A stretch of DNA of 64,000 nucleotides, from the NCBI RefSeq assembly GCF_040215725.1, contig NZ_CP157969.1, positions 434,001 to 498,000 of the forward strand. The letters are read 5' to 3'. A model generated the notes under the pieces. It saw only the letters and a program-made list of their open reading frames with translations. It was not told the origin of the DNA and searched no databases. Shown in pieces: positions 44,722 to 54,010 of this stretch (positions are counted from its first letter, which is position 1; each line of letters opens with the position of its first letter). This DNA is from Rhizobium sp. ZPR4 (GTDB lineage Bacteria > Pseudomonadota > Alphaproteobacteria > Rhizobiales > Rhizobiaceae). A program made the translations under genes and the position numbers.

Positions 44722-45618
44722 ATGCCGAATATCAATTTGAAATTGCTGCAAACCTTTCTTCTTGCAGCGGAATCCGGAAGCTTTCGGAAGGCTGCGGAAG
44801 AAAGCAACCGATCGCCTTCTGCAGTCAGCATGCAGATCAAGGATCTCGAGGAGCAGATAGGCCTCAGCCTGTTCACACGCACGCCGCAGAGGGTCAATCT
44901 CACCAACGAGGGCCAGGCGCTATTCGAGGAGATTGGGCGGGCCATGGCCGATGTGCAGGCAAGCCTAGACAAGCTGACGGAACTGGCCGCCCGTCGCAAA
45001 GGAAAAATCCAGATCGCTTGCGCCCCGACCCTTGCCACCAGCCGCCTCGGTGACATCTTGTCGACCTTCAAGCTGCGTTATCCACGCAGCGTGGTCGAGG
45101 TGCAGGAAACCCCGCCGCAGGCAGCGCTTGCCATGCTGCAGCAGCAAGAAGTCGAATTCTACATCGGCCCGGAGGTACCCAACCTCAACGACTTCCATTT
45201 CGAATCGATCATTGACGATCCGCTCGTCGCCTGCATCCCTGAAGAACTCTATGCGGGTGAAAAGACGATCCGGCTGGACGCAATCACCCAGTTCCCGCTG
45301 ATCATGCTCAATCGCAAGACCGCCGTTCGCGGCCTCGTCGATCGCCTGACGCGCGAGGAAGGCATCGAGCTCAATGTCCAGTATGAAGTCGAGAGCGCGC
45401 AGACCGCCTTGGCGCTTGCCTCGTCAGGGCTCGGCGTATCGATCGTGCCAGGCATCGCACTCGGGCGGAATGTCGACCGCCGCATCCGCGTCGTGCCGCT
45501 CGACAATCCCAACGCCCGACGAGCTGTCGGCATCATCACCACTCGTGGCTATGTGCAGCAGCGCTATGCCGAACAGCTTATCGCCCTCATTCGGACCAAT
45601 CTGCGCGGCGAGGGCTGA
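44722..45618 (+). CDS. LysR-family transcriptional regulator
   Basis: A 298-residue regulator. Winged helix: LLQTFLLAAESGSFRKAAEE, then SNRSPSAVSMQIKDLEEQIG. LysR effector domain: IQIACAPTLATSRLGDILST, ETPPQAALAMLQQQEVEFYI and SSGLGVSIVPGIALG. The start at 44722 is where the family begins; the frame from 44599 adds an unlikely extension. It lies between the propeller importer and a leftward aldehyde dehydrogenase, and may regulate either side. Confidence 0.9.
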   Translation: MPNINLKLLQTFLLAAESGSFRKAAEESNRSPSAVSMQIKDLEEQIGLSLFTRTPQRVNLTNEGQALFEEIGRAMADVQASLDKLTELAARRKGKIQIACAPTLATSRLGDILSTFKLRYPRSVVEVQETPPQAALAMLQQQEVEFYIGPEVPNLNDFHFESIIDDPLVACIPEELYAGEKTIRLDAITQFPLIMLNRKTAVRGLVDRLTREEGIELNVQYEVESAQTALALASSGLGVSIVPGIALGRNVDRRIRVVPLDNPNARRAVGIITTRGYVQQRYAEQLIALIRTNLRGEG

Positions 45619-45619
45619 G

Positions 45620-45725
45620 CGCCTGGAGCAGTTCAGCGCTTCACGGAATCTCTGAACTGCTCTATCTCTTTGTTTTCACGCAATTCCGGACGGAAAACCG
45701 CTAGACACTTTTCCTGGAATTGCTT
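45620..45725. repeat. Palindromic rhizobial-type intergenic repeat, double hairpin
   Basis: Two adjacent inverted repeats between convergent genes. First: GAGCAGTTCAG (45626-45636) and CTGAACTGCTC (45652-45662), 11 perfect pairs, followed by a T-rich run (TATCTCTTTGTTTT). Second: GCAATTCC (45680-45687) and GGAATTGC (45716-45723), with GGACGGAAAACCGC between. I recognise this composite as a kind of dispersed element found in Rhizobium genomes; only one copy is in this window. It probably also acts as a bidirectional terminator. Confidence 0.65.
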
Positions 45726-47221
45726 TAGTCGGTCTGTATCCACACGGCCTTGGTTTCAAGATATTCGTGAAGGTGCTCAATGCCACCTTCGCGCCCGTAG
45801 CCGGACATCTTCATGCCGCCGAAGGGCACGGCCGGATCGAGCGCGTGATACATGTTCACCCAGACCGATCCCGCCTTGATGCGGCGCACCAGCTTGTGCG
45901 CCATTCCGAGATTCTGCGTGAAGACGCCAGCCGCCAGGCCATAGGGCGATGCATTGGCGCGCTCGACGGCTTCATCGATCGTATCGAAGGGCATGGCTGA
46001 AATGACCGGCCCGAAGATCTCCTCGCGGGCGATTTTCATCTCGTCCTTGACATCGCCGAACACGGTCGGGGCAATGAAGTTTCCCTTATCGTAGAGAGAC
46101 CCGGAAAGGCGCGTGCCGCCCGCAACCAGCGCGGCGCCTTCGCTCTGCCCGGATGCAATAAAGCTCTCAACGACCTGCGCCTGACGGACAGAAATCAGCG
46201 GCCCGATATCGGTATCAACGTCAATGCCATGACCGATCCGCAGCGAGCGGGCAAAATCGCCGACTTTGGTGACAAACTCATCGTGGATTTCGCGCGCCAC
46301 GAACAAGCGCGAGCCGGCGATGCAGATCTGTCCGGAATGGGCAAAGACCGCCATGGCCGCGATCGGCACGGCGCGGTCTATGTCAGCGTCGCGGCACACG
46401 ATCACCGGCGACTTGCCGCCAAGCTCGAGCGAAACCCGTTTCAGATTGCCGACCGCGGCACGGGCGATCGATTGCCCGGTGACGGTAGACCCCGTAAAGA
46501 CGATCTTGTTGACGTCGGGATGTTCGGCCAGCCGGGCACCGGCGACCGAGCCCTTGCCGGTGACGATGTTGACCACTCCGTCCGGTACGCCGGCCTCTTG
46601 CATGAGTTTGGCGATCAGCAGCGGGGTGAGTGGCGCATCCTCCGAAGGTTTGAGCACCACCGTGCAGCCTGTCGCCAGCGCCGGAGCAATCTTCCAGATC
46701 GATGCCGCGGTGGGCGCATTCCAGGGAATAATCGCGCCGACGACCCCGATCGGCTCCCGGCGGGTGAAAGTCACGATCTCGCCGGGAATTGAATTGTCGA
46801 TCACCTCGCCATGAAGCGCGGTCGCCATGCCGGCATAAAACCGCAGCATTCCGATGACCCGCCGCTTGTTGGCAAGCGTGCGCATGATCGGCATGCCCAT
46901 GTTCAGCGTGTCGGAAACCGAAAGACGCTCCCAGTTCTCCTCGAACAAGTCCGCGATTTTCAGCAGCAGCGTCTGGCGCTCATAGGGTGAGAACCTCGAC
47001 CACGGCCCTTCCAGAGCCCGACGCGCCGCGGCAACGGCGCGGTCGACATCGGCGGCGGCGGCGAGCGGAACAGTTGCAAGGACCGCCCCTGTTGCCGGAT
47101 TATAGGTCTCGCTGACTTCACCGGATTGGGCGGCAACCCATTGGCCGCCGATGAACATCGGCCGGAAGCCGCCGTCGTAAAGCTCAGCCGCCATCTGCTT
47201 GGCGTCGAAAGTCAGTGTCAT
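45725..47221 (-). CDS. Aldehyde dehydrogenase (NAD(P)+)
   Basis: A 498-residue enzyme. Blocks: IIPWNAPTAASIWKIAPAL, FTGSTVTGQSIARAA, catalytic Glu in LELGGKSPVI, catalytic Cys in HSGQICIAGSRLF, EEIFGPVISAMPF and PFGGMKMSGYGRE. GGGAG lies before ATG 47221; the open frame to 48127 is the shadow of the facing dehydrogenase. Divergent from the short-chain dehydrogenase gene, and so likely to share regulation and to oxidise an aldehyde formed in the same pathway. Confidence 0.92.
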   Translation of the reverse strand: MTLTFDAKQMAAELYDGGFRPMFIGGQWVAAQSGEVSETYNPATGAVLATVPLAAAADVDRAVAAARRALEGPWSRFSPYERQTLLLKIADLFEENWERLSVSDTLNMGMPIMRTLANKRRVIGMLRFYAGMATALHGEVIDNSIPGEIVTFTRREPIGVVGAIIPWNAPTAASIWKIAPALATGCTVVLKPSEDAPLTPLLIAKLMQEAGVPDGVVNIVTGKGSVAGARLAEHPDVNKIVFTGSTVTGQSIARAAVGNLKRVSLELGGKSPVIVCRDADIDRAVPIAAMAVFAHSGQICIAGSRLFVAREIHDEFVTKVGDFARSLRIGHGIDVDTDIGPLISVRQAQVVESFIASGQSEGAALVAGGTRLSGSLYDKGNFIAPTVFGDVKDEMKIAREEIFGPVISAMPFDTIDEAVERANASPYGLAAGVFTQNLGMAHKLVRRIKAGSVWVNMYHALDPAVPFGGMKMSGYGREGGIEHLHEYLETKAVWIQTD

Positions 47222-47368
47222 GGCGCGGTCTCCCAGTTTCATTCTGCAGTCGATATTCACTATCAGATCGCCACAACACAAATAAAGAAACCTAAAAAGG
47301 CGTTCAGATAATCGGACTGTGAAATCGCTCCGACTTATCCGATGCTGAAGCAAATGGAGGATCTTGAT

Positions 47369-48115
47369 ATGCGTCTTAAGGGAAAAGTGGCGATCGTCAC
47401 CGGTGGCGGATCGGGTTTCGGAGAAGGAATCCTTCGGAAATTCGTAGAGGAAGGTGCGCAGGTCGTTCTCGTCGACCGCGACCTCGCTGCCGCGGAGCGC
47501 GTAGCGGCGCAGTACGACGGATCGGTCGTGCCGCTTGCCGGCGATGTCGCCACGCTCGATAGCCTCGTCGCAGCGCGGGATCTGGCACTGGCACGGTTCG
47601 GCGGTCTGCATATCCTCGTCAACAATGCCGGCATCGGACAGCCGCCGATGCCGATGGAGGATATGGACGAAGGCCTGTTCGATCGCATCTTCAATGTCAA
47701 CATCCGCTCGATCTACAATGGGGCGCGGGCGGTGCTGCCGCATTTCAAGGCTGAGCGGCAAGGCGCCATTCTGAACGTCGCCTCCACGGGCGGCGTCTCC
47801 CCTCGCCCCAACCTCACCTGGTACAACGCCTCGAAAGGATGGGGCATCGCCGCCACCCGCGCGATGGCCGTGGAACTTGCTCCCTTCGGAATTCGCGTCA
47901 ACGCGATCAATCCCGTTGCCGGCGACACGCCGCTGCTGTCGACCTTCATCGGCTCCGACAGCGACGAAAGCCGGGCGCGGATCGTCGCCACCATTCCGAT
48001 GGGACGGCTTTCGACACCTGCAGACATGGGCAACGCCGCCGCTTTTCTGTGCTCGGACGAAGCAAGCATGATCACCGGCGTCGATCTCAATGTCGATGGC
48101 GGCAAGTGTATCTGA
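47369..48115 (+). CDS. Short-chain dehydrogenase/reductase (glucose/polyol type)
   Basis: A 248-residue oxidoreductase. TGGGSGFGEGILRKF (cofactor), VDRD after beta-2 (Asp favours NAD), NNAGIGQPP, catalytic Ser in NVASTGG, YNASK and the C-terminal TGVDLNVDGGKCI. Typical of sugar or polyol dehydrogenases. GGAGG precedes ATG 47369. The next gene starts 10 bases after its stop, so the two are co-transcribed. Confidence 0.9.
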   Translation: MRLKGKVAIVTGGGSGFGEGILRKFVEEGAQVVLVDRDLAAAERVAAQYDGSVVPLAGDVATLDSLVAARDLALARFGGLHILVNNAGIGQPPMPMEDMDEGLFDRIFNVNIRSIYNGARAVLPHFKAERQGAILNVASTGGVSPRPNLTWYNASKGWGIAATRAMAVELAPFGIRVNAINPVAGDTPLLSTFIGSDSDESRARIVATIPMGRLSTPADMGNAAAFLCSDEASMITGVDLNVDGGKCI

Positions 48116-48125
48116 AGAGGCTGTC

Positions 48126-49223
48126 ATGAAGGATATCTATGAGATTGCCGTGGTTCATGGCGACGGGATCGGTCCGGAGGTCTGCGCGGCGGCGGTCGAT
48201 GTCGTCAAGGCCGCCCTCGGTAATCGTTCGCCCCTCAATTTCCGGGAATATCCAGCGGGGGCGGAGCATTTCCTCAAAACGGGCGAGAGCTTTCCTGAGC
48301 CCACCTTCAACGCCTGCCGAAATGCCGATGCGATCCTGCACGGTGCCGGCGGGATACCGGGTGTGGTCCATCCCGACGGGACGGAGGCAGGGCTGGATTT
48401 TACCCTCAGGCTGCGTTTCGAGCTTGATCTTTATGCCAATATCCGGCCGATCCGCCTTTTCGAAGGCGTTGCCTGCCCGCTTGCTGGCGTAAAGGCAGGC
48501 GAGATCGATTACATCATCCTGCGCGAGAACAGCGAAGGGCTCTACGCTGCCCGCGGCGCCGGCGTGCAACTGCGTGGCGAACTTGCCGTCGACAGCCTGG
48601 TTCAAACCCGCTCCGGTGTCGAGCGGATCGTGCGCAAGGCCTTCGAGCTTGCGCGTCAATCGAATGGCGCGCCCAGGGACGGTGTGAAACGCGTGACCTG
48701 CTGCGACAAGGCCAATGTCCTGCGCAGTTACGCTTTCTTTCGGTCGGTGTTCGACCTCGTCGCGCCGGACTATCCCGACATCGAAACGGAATATGTGCTG
48801 ATCGATGCCATGACCATGCATCTCGTGCTCAAGCCCGGCCATTTCAACGTGATCGTCACCGAAAACATGTTCGGCGACATTATTTCCGATCTCGGCGCGG
48901 CGACCATCGGTGGCATGGGGCTGGCGCCCTCGGCCGAACTCGGCGATCGCAACGGCTTCTTCCAGGCAGCGCACGGCTCGGCTCCTGATATCGCCGGCAA
49001 GGGCATCGCCAATCCCTATGGAACGGTGCTCTCGGCAGCCGCCATGCTCGACTGGCTAGGGACAAAGCATGCCGATCGGGCGTTGTGCGAGGCCGCGTCC
49101 AACATCCGAAACGTCACGAATACGGCTCTGGCTGCGGGCTGCCTCAGCGCCGACCTCCGAGGCAACTGGAAATCGGCCGACATCACTCAGTTTCTATGCG
49201 AACGGCTTGCCCGATTGCATTGA
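48126..49223 (+). CDS. Tartrate/isopropylmalate/isocitrate-type decarboxylating dehydrogenase
   Basis: A 365-residue enzyme of the beta-decarboxylating dehydrogenase family. HGDGIGPEV, ILRENSEGLYAARG, DAMTMHLVLKPGHFNVIVT, ENMFGDIISDLGAATIGGMG and AAHGSAPDIAGKGIANPYGT cover the substrate, metal and NAD sites. Family members oxidise 3-isopropylmalate, tartrate, malate or similar 2-hydroxy acids. In this catabolic setting a tartrate-like or sugar-acid substrate is more likely than leucine synthesis (inference). Co-transcribed with the short-chain dehydrogenase upstream. Confidence 0.88.
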   Translation: MKDIYEIAVVHGDGIGPEVCAAAVDVVKAALGNRSPLNFREYPAGAEHFLKTGESFPEPTFNACRNADAILHGAGGIPGVVHPDGTEAGLDFTLRLRFELDLYANIRPIRLFEGVACPLAGVKAGEIDYIILRENSEGLYAARGAGVQLRGELAVDSLVQTRSGVERIVRKAFELARQSNGAPRDGVKRVTCCDKANVLRSYAFFRSVFDLVAPDYPDIETEYVLIDAMTMHLVLKPGHFNVIVTENMFGDIISDLGAATIGGMGLAPSAELGDRNGFFQAAHGSAPDIAGKGIANPYGTVLSAAAMLDWLGTKHADRALCEAASNIRNVTNTALAAGCLSADLRGNWKSADITQFLCERLARLH

Positions 49224-49510
49224 ACCGCTCCGACACGATAGTGATCGCATCTGTCCTTCGAGTGGCTTAGGCACGGATCGTCGATCGCTCGATATCGGGA
49301 TCGTCTTCAGGTCGACGGTGCGCCGCAGCTGTTGGGCAGTTTCCTTGATCATGATGAATTGCGGCAACAGAAGCCCATGTCTACTGGCGACATTGAGTTT
49401 GCTCTTGCGCTGTCCATGGGATGGTCGCTAAGTCATGCGACCGTGGCTGCGAGCTTTTTGGCGGACGAGCGGCGTCGGCCAAATAGAATTCGAGAATCAA
49501 GGGCAATTCA

Positions 49511-50749
49511 ATGACCGGACAACTTTCTCTTCCTCGTGATCGGATCTCAGTCCTTCTATTGGAAGGGATCAGTCAGAGCGCGGTGGACTATTTTGCGTCA
49601 TCCGGCTACGTCAATCTCACTCATCTGCCGAAGGCCCTCGATGACAAGGATCTCAAAAGTCATATAGCCGAAGCGCATATCATCGGCATTCGGTCGCGCA
49701 CGCAGCTGACAGAAGAGATTTTCAGCTCTGCCAAGAAGCTGATGGCAGTCGGCTGTTTTTCCGTGGGAACCAATCAGGTCGATCTGGATGCGGCCCGCCG
49801 ACGCGGGATCCCGGTGTTCAACGCCCCCTATTCGAATACGCGCTCGGTCGCCGAACTCGTCATCGGCGAGATCGTCATGCTGACCAGACGGATTTTCCCG
49901 CGTTCGGCTTCCGCTCATGAAGGTGGATGGGACAAATCCGCCGAAGGCAGTCGCGAGATGCGCGGGAAAACGCTTGGTATCGTCGGCTACGGCAACATCG
50001 GCTCGCAGCTCAGCGTTCTTGCGGAAAGCATGGGCATGAACGTTCGCTATTTTGATCCATCAGACAAGCTTCGCCACGGCAATTCAGAATCCATGGCGTC
50101 GCTCGGTGAACTGCTGGAAATCTCAGATTTCGTGACGATGCATGTTCCCGAAACCAGCTCGACGCAAAACATGATAACCGAGGCCGAGCTGCGCAGAATG
50201 AAAAAGGGAGCCTTTTTCATCAACAATTCCCGCGGGACGGTGGTCGATCTCGACGCGCTTGCGAAGGTTTTGAAAGAGGGGCATCTCGCAGGCGCGGCAG
50301 TCGACGTGTTCCCCAAGGAACCGGCATCGAACAAGGAACGCTTCGAAACGCCGCTGCAAGGTTTGGACAATGTGATCCTCACTCCGCATATTGGCGGGTC
50401 GACCGAAGAAGCCCAGGAACGTATCGGAAGGGAAGTTTCCAGGAAGCTTGTGGAATATTCCGATGTCGGGTCGACGCTGGGCGCGGTCAATTTCCCCCAA
50501 GTTCAATTGCCGCCGCGTCCAAACGGCACGCGTTTCATCCATGTTCACGAAAATCGCCCTGGTATCCTGAACAGTCTCAATACGATCTTTTCATCGCGCG
50601 GACTGAATATCGTCGGCGAGTTCCTGCAGACACACGGCGAAACGGGCTACGTGGTTATTGAAGTCGAAGGCGTTGGCCAAACGGCGAACGAGATACTTGA
50701 CACCCTTCGCCAGATCCCGGGAACGATACGAGCTCGATTGGTTTACTGA
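49511..50749 (+). CDS. serA: D-3-phosphoglycerate dehydrogenase, short form with ACT domain
   Basis: A 412-residue enzyme for the first step of serine synthesis. 2-hydroxyacid dehydrogenase catalytic part: IGIRSRTQLTEEIF, VGCFSVGTNQVDLDAARRRG. NAD-binding part: LGIVGYGNIGSQLSVLAESM, FINNSRGTVVDLDALAK, and catalytic His in LTPHIGGSTEEAQERIG. C-terminal ACT domain (about 335-412): VHENRPGILNSLNTIFSSRG. The length is like the E. coli enzyme, not the ~530-residue form I expect as the main SerA of rhizobia, so this may be a second copy. AAGGG lies before the ATG. Confidence 0.9.
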   Translation: MTGQLSLPRDRISVLLLEGISQSAVDYFASSGYVNLTHLPKALDDKDLKSHIAEAHIIGIRSRTQLTEEIFSSAKKLMAVGCFSVGTNQVDLDAARRRGIPVFNAPYSNTRSVAELVIGEIVMLTRRIFPRSASAHEGGWDKSAEGSREMRGKTLGIVGYGNIGSQLSVLAESMGMNVRYFDPSDKLRHGNSESMASLGELLEISDFVTMHVPETSSTQNMITEAELRRMKKGAFFINNSRGTVVDLDALAKVLKEGHLAGAAVDVFPKEPASNKERFETPLQGLDNVILTPHIGGSTEEAQERIGREVSRKLVEYSDVGSTLGAVNFPQVQLPPRPNGTRFIHVHENRPGILNSLNTIFSSRGLNIVGEFLQTHGETGYVVIEVEGVGQTANEILDTLRQIPGTIRARLVY

Positions 50750-50821
50750 CGGACATTGCCCCAGACCTGCCCCGTCCCGGTGGATTTCCGCCACCGGCAT
50801 GAGGTTCACTGTTGCCCGGTC

Positions 50822-53800
50822 TTAGCGCAGGATTTTCAACTGTTCTTGTCCTACCTCCTCTCTGGGCGAGATCCGGCGGCTTTTGGTAAGCCACTTGGAA
50901 AATCCATCGAGATAGAGGTAGACAACGGGCGTGGTGAGCAAGGTTAGCGCCTGACTGACGGCCAGACCGCCGAACATTGCAAAGCCCAAAGGCTGGCGAA
51001 GTTCCGATCCTGTCCCATGACCAAGCATCAGCGGCACCGCCCCCAACATGGTTGCCATGGTGGTCATCATGATCGGCCGGAACCGGATCAATGCCGCTTT
51101 GCGTATCGCCTGCTCGCTCGTCAATCCCTCGCTGCGTTCTCCCTCGATGGCGAAATCGACCATCATGATGCCGTTCTTCTTGACGATGCCGATGAGAAGG
51201 ATGACGGCGATCAATGCGATCAGACTGAAATCGTAGCCGAGCAGCATCAGCGTTGCCAGCGCCCCGACACCGGCCGATGGTAAGGTGGACAGGATGGTCA
51301 GGGGGTGAATATAGCTCTCGTACAAGACGCCGAGGATCAGATAGACCACGACGAGCGCGCCGACCAGCAAGAGCGGGATGGAGCCCAGCGACTGCTGGAA
51401 TGCCTGGGCGGTGCCTTCGAAGCTGGTGTTGATCGATGCCGGCAGGTTCATCTGATGCAGAGCTGCATTGATCCTGTCCGTGGCGACGCCGATGGATGTG
51501 CCTGCCGCAAGGTTGAAGCTGATGGTAACGGAGGGGAACTGGCTTTCATGACTGATCTGGAGCGGCTGCACCGGTACGGTGGTCCAGTGCGCCAGCACGG
51601 AGAGCGGGACATCAGGGCCACTTGCAGATTTCACATACAGCTTATCCAGCGTGCTCACCTCGCTCTGCAGGTTCGGCAGCACCTCCATGATGACGTCATA
51701 ACTCGACAGCTGGGTGAAATATTGCGCTATCTGACGCTGGCCGAAGGCGTCGTCCAGCGTGTTGTCGATCGCTTCCGGCTGAATGCCGTAACGCTGTGCC
51801 TGGGCGCGATCGATGGTCAGCGTGAGGGTTGAGCCGTTCGTCTGCTGGTCTGACGCGACGCCTTCGAGGCCGGGCAGTGTCTGCATCTTGGCGAGCACCT
51901 TCGGCGACCAGCTGTTGAGGGCGTCGATGTCGGCGCTGGTCAAGCTCATCTGGTACTGCGTGCGCGATGCGCGAGCGCCGACGCGCACGTCCTGCGCCGC
52001 CTGGAGGAAGAGGCGCGCGCCCTCGACTTTCTCCAGCTTTGGCTGCAGGCGCCGGATGATCTGGTCAGCACTCGCCTGACGCTGGTCGCGCGGCTTCAGG
52101 GTGATGAAAACCCGGCCCGTGTTCAAGGGATTGCCGACGCCGCCGACGGCCATGGCGACGCTCGCCACATCCGGATCCGCTTGAACGATGGTTCCGAGCT
52201 GCCGCTGACGGTCGAGCATCTTGGTGAAGGAAATGTCTTGTGCCGCTTCGGATTGTCCGGTGATCAGCCCTGTATCCTGCTGCGGAAAGAACCCCTTGGG
52301 TATCCAGATGAAGAGCAGCACGGAAAGGGCCAGCGATGCGAAGAAGACAGCAAGTGTAATCAGGCGGAACTTGAGCGCGAGATCGAGTGCCCATTCATAG
52401 CCATTCGTCATGGCATCAAACCCGCGTTCGCTGAGGGCGTAAAGTCTGCCGTGACGGGCTTCTTCGTTGTTTCGCAGGAAGCGTGATGCCAGCATCGGTA
52501 TCAATGTCAGCGACACGAAGGCCGATACGGCAATGGTCATTGCGAGCGTTAGTGAAAACTCCCGGAACAATCGTCCGATGATGCCGCTCATCAATAAGAG
52601 CGGCAATAGAACGGCGACGAGTGAGAGGCTGATCGACAGGATCGTGAAGCCGATCTCGCCGGCACCAGCCATGGCCGCTTCGAAGCCGTCCATTCCCTCA
52701 TCGATATGACGCTGGATGTTTTCCAAGACAACGATGGCGTCGTCGACCACAAAGCCGACCGCAATGGTGAGTGCCATCAATGAGAGATTGTCGAGCGTGA
52801 AGCCGGCAATCCACATCATCGCGCAGGCACCGAATAAGGCAAGCGGCACAGTCAGGCTTGGGATGAGCGTAGCCCGAACACTGCGCAGGAACACGAAGAT
52901 GACGGCGACAACCAGCAGCACGGTGATCAGAAGCGTCGTGCGCACGTCGCTGACCGCGGCCCGGATTGTCTGCGTTCGATCGCTGAGGACGCCGATCTTG
53001 ATACCGGGCTGCATCGACGCGGTCAGGCGCGGCAATTCAGCCGTGATACTGTCGACCGTCTGAATGACGTTTGCGCCCGGCTGCTTGAAGATGATCAGGA
53101 AGATGCCGCGCTTGCCATTGGCCCAGGCAGCCTGCTTGCTGTCCTGCGCCGCGGTGACAGCCTGGCCGATGTCGCGGATATAGAGCGGCGAACCGTTCTG
53201 ATAGGTGATGATGACGTCGTTCCATTTCGATGCGTCGATAAGCTGGCCGTTGGTGTAGATGGTATAGCTTCGCGACGGGCCGTCGATATTGCCGGTGGGA
53301 TTGTTTTCGGTAACGCCGTTCAGCTGCGTTCGCACGTCCTCCAGCGTCAAGCCCCTGACCGCCATCTTGCTCGGGTCCAGCTGCACGCGGATGGCCGGCT
53401 TTTGCTGTCCGCCATAAAGCACTTGCGCCACGCCGGGAAGCTGGCTGATCTGCTGGCCGAGCTTCGTTTCGACCTCGTTGTCGACCGTGGTCAGCGGCAG
53501 GGTGTCCGATGTCGCGGAGAGGAGAAGGATTGGCGAATCGGCGGGATTGACCTTGCGATAGGTCGGCGGGCTGGGCAGGTTGGTCGGGAGCTGGCCGCTG
53601 GCGGAATTGATGGCAGCCTGCACATCGTTGGCGGCGCCGTCGATATCTCGATCCAGATCGAACTGCAGGGTGATTTGCGTCGAACCAAGCGAGTTCAGCG
53701 ACGTCATCTCGCTAACACCGGCGATCGAGGCGAAGGCGGTTTCGAGTGGCTGCGCGACCGACGAAGCCATGATGGTCGGGCTTGCCCCGGGCAACTGCAC

Positions 53801-53956
53801 GGAAACCTGAATGGTCGGAAAATCCACTTGCGGCAGCGGCGCAACGGGCAGCAGCGGGTATGCCACTATGCCGACAAGCAGGATTCCCGCCATGATGAGC
53901 GAGGTGGCAATCGGATGTTTGATGAATGGCGACGACAGGCCACGAGACTGAGCCAT
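50822..53956 (-). CDS. RND efflux pump, inner-membrane transporter (AcrB/MdtBC type)
   Basis: A 1044-residue proton-driven exporter. N-terminal FIKHPIATSLIMAGILLVGI, the family's VGFVVDDAIVVLENIQRHID stretch with the proton-relay Asp pair, and the late LLIGIVKKNGIMMVDFAIEG. Twelve membrane segments and two large periplasmic loops are expected and the length fits. It follows the adaptor gene on the same strand after a 54-base gap. Closest in style to MdtB/MdtC pumps that expel drugs and bile-like compounds; no outer-membrane factor gene is adjacent. Confidence 0.93.
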   Translation of the reverse strand: MAQSRGLSSPFIKHPIATSLIMAGILLVGIVAYPLLPVAPLPQVDFPTIQVSVQLPGASPTIMASSVAQPLETAFASIAGVSEMTSLNSLGSTQITLQFDLDRDIDGAANDVQAAINSASGQLPTNLPSPPTYRKVNPADSPILLLSATSDTLPLTTVDNEVETKLGQQISQLPGVAQVLYGGQQKPAIRVQLDPSKMAVRGLTLEDVRTQLNGVTENNPTGNIDGPSRSYTIYTNGQLIDASKWNDVIITYQNGSPLYIRDIGQAVTAAQDSKQAAWANGKRGIFLIIFKQPGANVIQTVDSITAELPRLTASMQPGIKIGVLSDRTQTIRAAVSDVRTTLLITVLLVVAVIFVFLRSVRATLIPSLTVPLALFGACAMMWIAGFTLDNLSLMALTIAVGFVVDDAIVVLENIQRHIDEGMDGFEAAMAGAGEIGFTILSISLSLVAVLLPLLLMSGIIGRLFREFSLTLAMTIAVSAFVSLTLIPMLASRFLRNNEEARHGRLYALSERGFDAMTNGYEWALDLALKFRLITLAVFFASLALSVLLFIWIPKGFFPQQDTGLITGQSEAAQDISFTKMLDRQRQLGTIVQADPDVASVAMAVGGVGNPLNTGRVFITLKPRDQRQASADQIIRRLQPKLEKVEGARLFLQAAQDVRVGARASRTQYQMSLTSADIDALNSWSPKVLAKMQTLPGLEGVASDQQTNGSTLTLTIDRAQAQRYGIQPEAIDNTLDDAFGQRQIAQYFTQLSSYDVIMEVLPNLQSEVSTLDKLYVKSASGPDVPLSVLAHWTTVPVQPLQISHESQFPSVTISFNLAAGTSIGVATDRINAALHQMNLPASINTSFEGTAQAFQQSLGSIPLLLVGALVVVYLILGVLYESYIHPLTILSTLPSAGVGALATLMLLGYDFSLIALIAVILLIGIVKKNGIMMVDFAIEGERSEGLTSEQAIRKAALIRFRPIMMTTMATMLGAVPLMLGHGTGSELRQPLGFAMFGGLAVSQALTLLTTPVVYLYLDGFSKWLTKSRRISPREEVGQEQLKILR

Positions 53957-54010
53957 GCGAGCTTCTCACTCTTGTAATTCAGTTGCACCGGAAACAGCGA
54001 TTGTCAGGTC

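Noticed and set aside
47222..48127. N-terminal extension that would fuse about 300 residues to the aldehyde dehydrogenase
   Set aside because: It is the antisense of the short-chain dehydrogenase gene; a good ribosome site at 47221 and the normal family length fix the start there.
49332..49514. Small plus-strand frame before serA
   Set aside because: No domain, no ribosome site and overlapping the serA start; likely chance.
50776..50796. Short inverted repeat CCGGTGG/CCACCGG between serA and the RND gene as a terminator
   Set aside because: Only 7 pairs and no following T-run on either strand; too weak to call.
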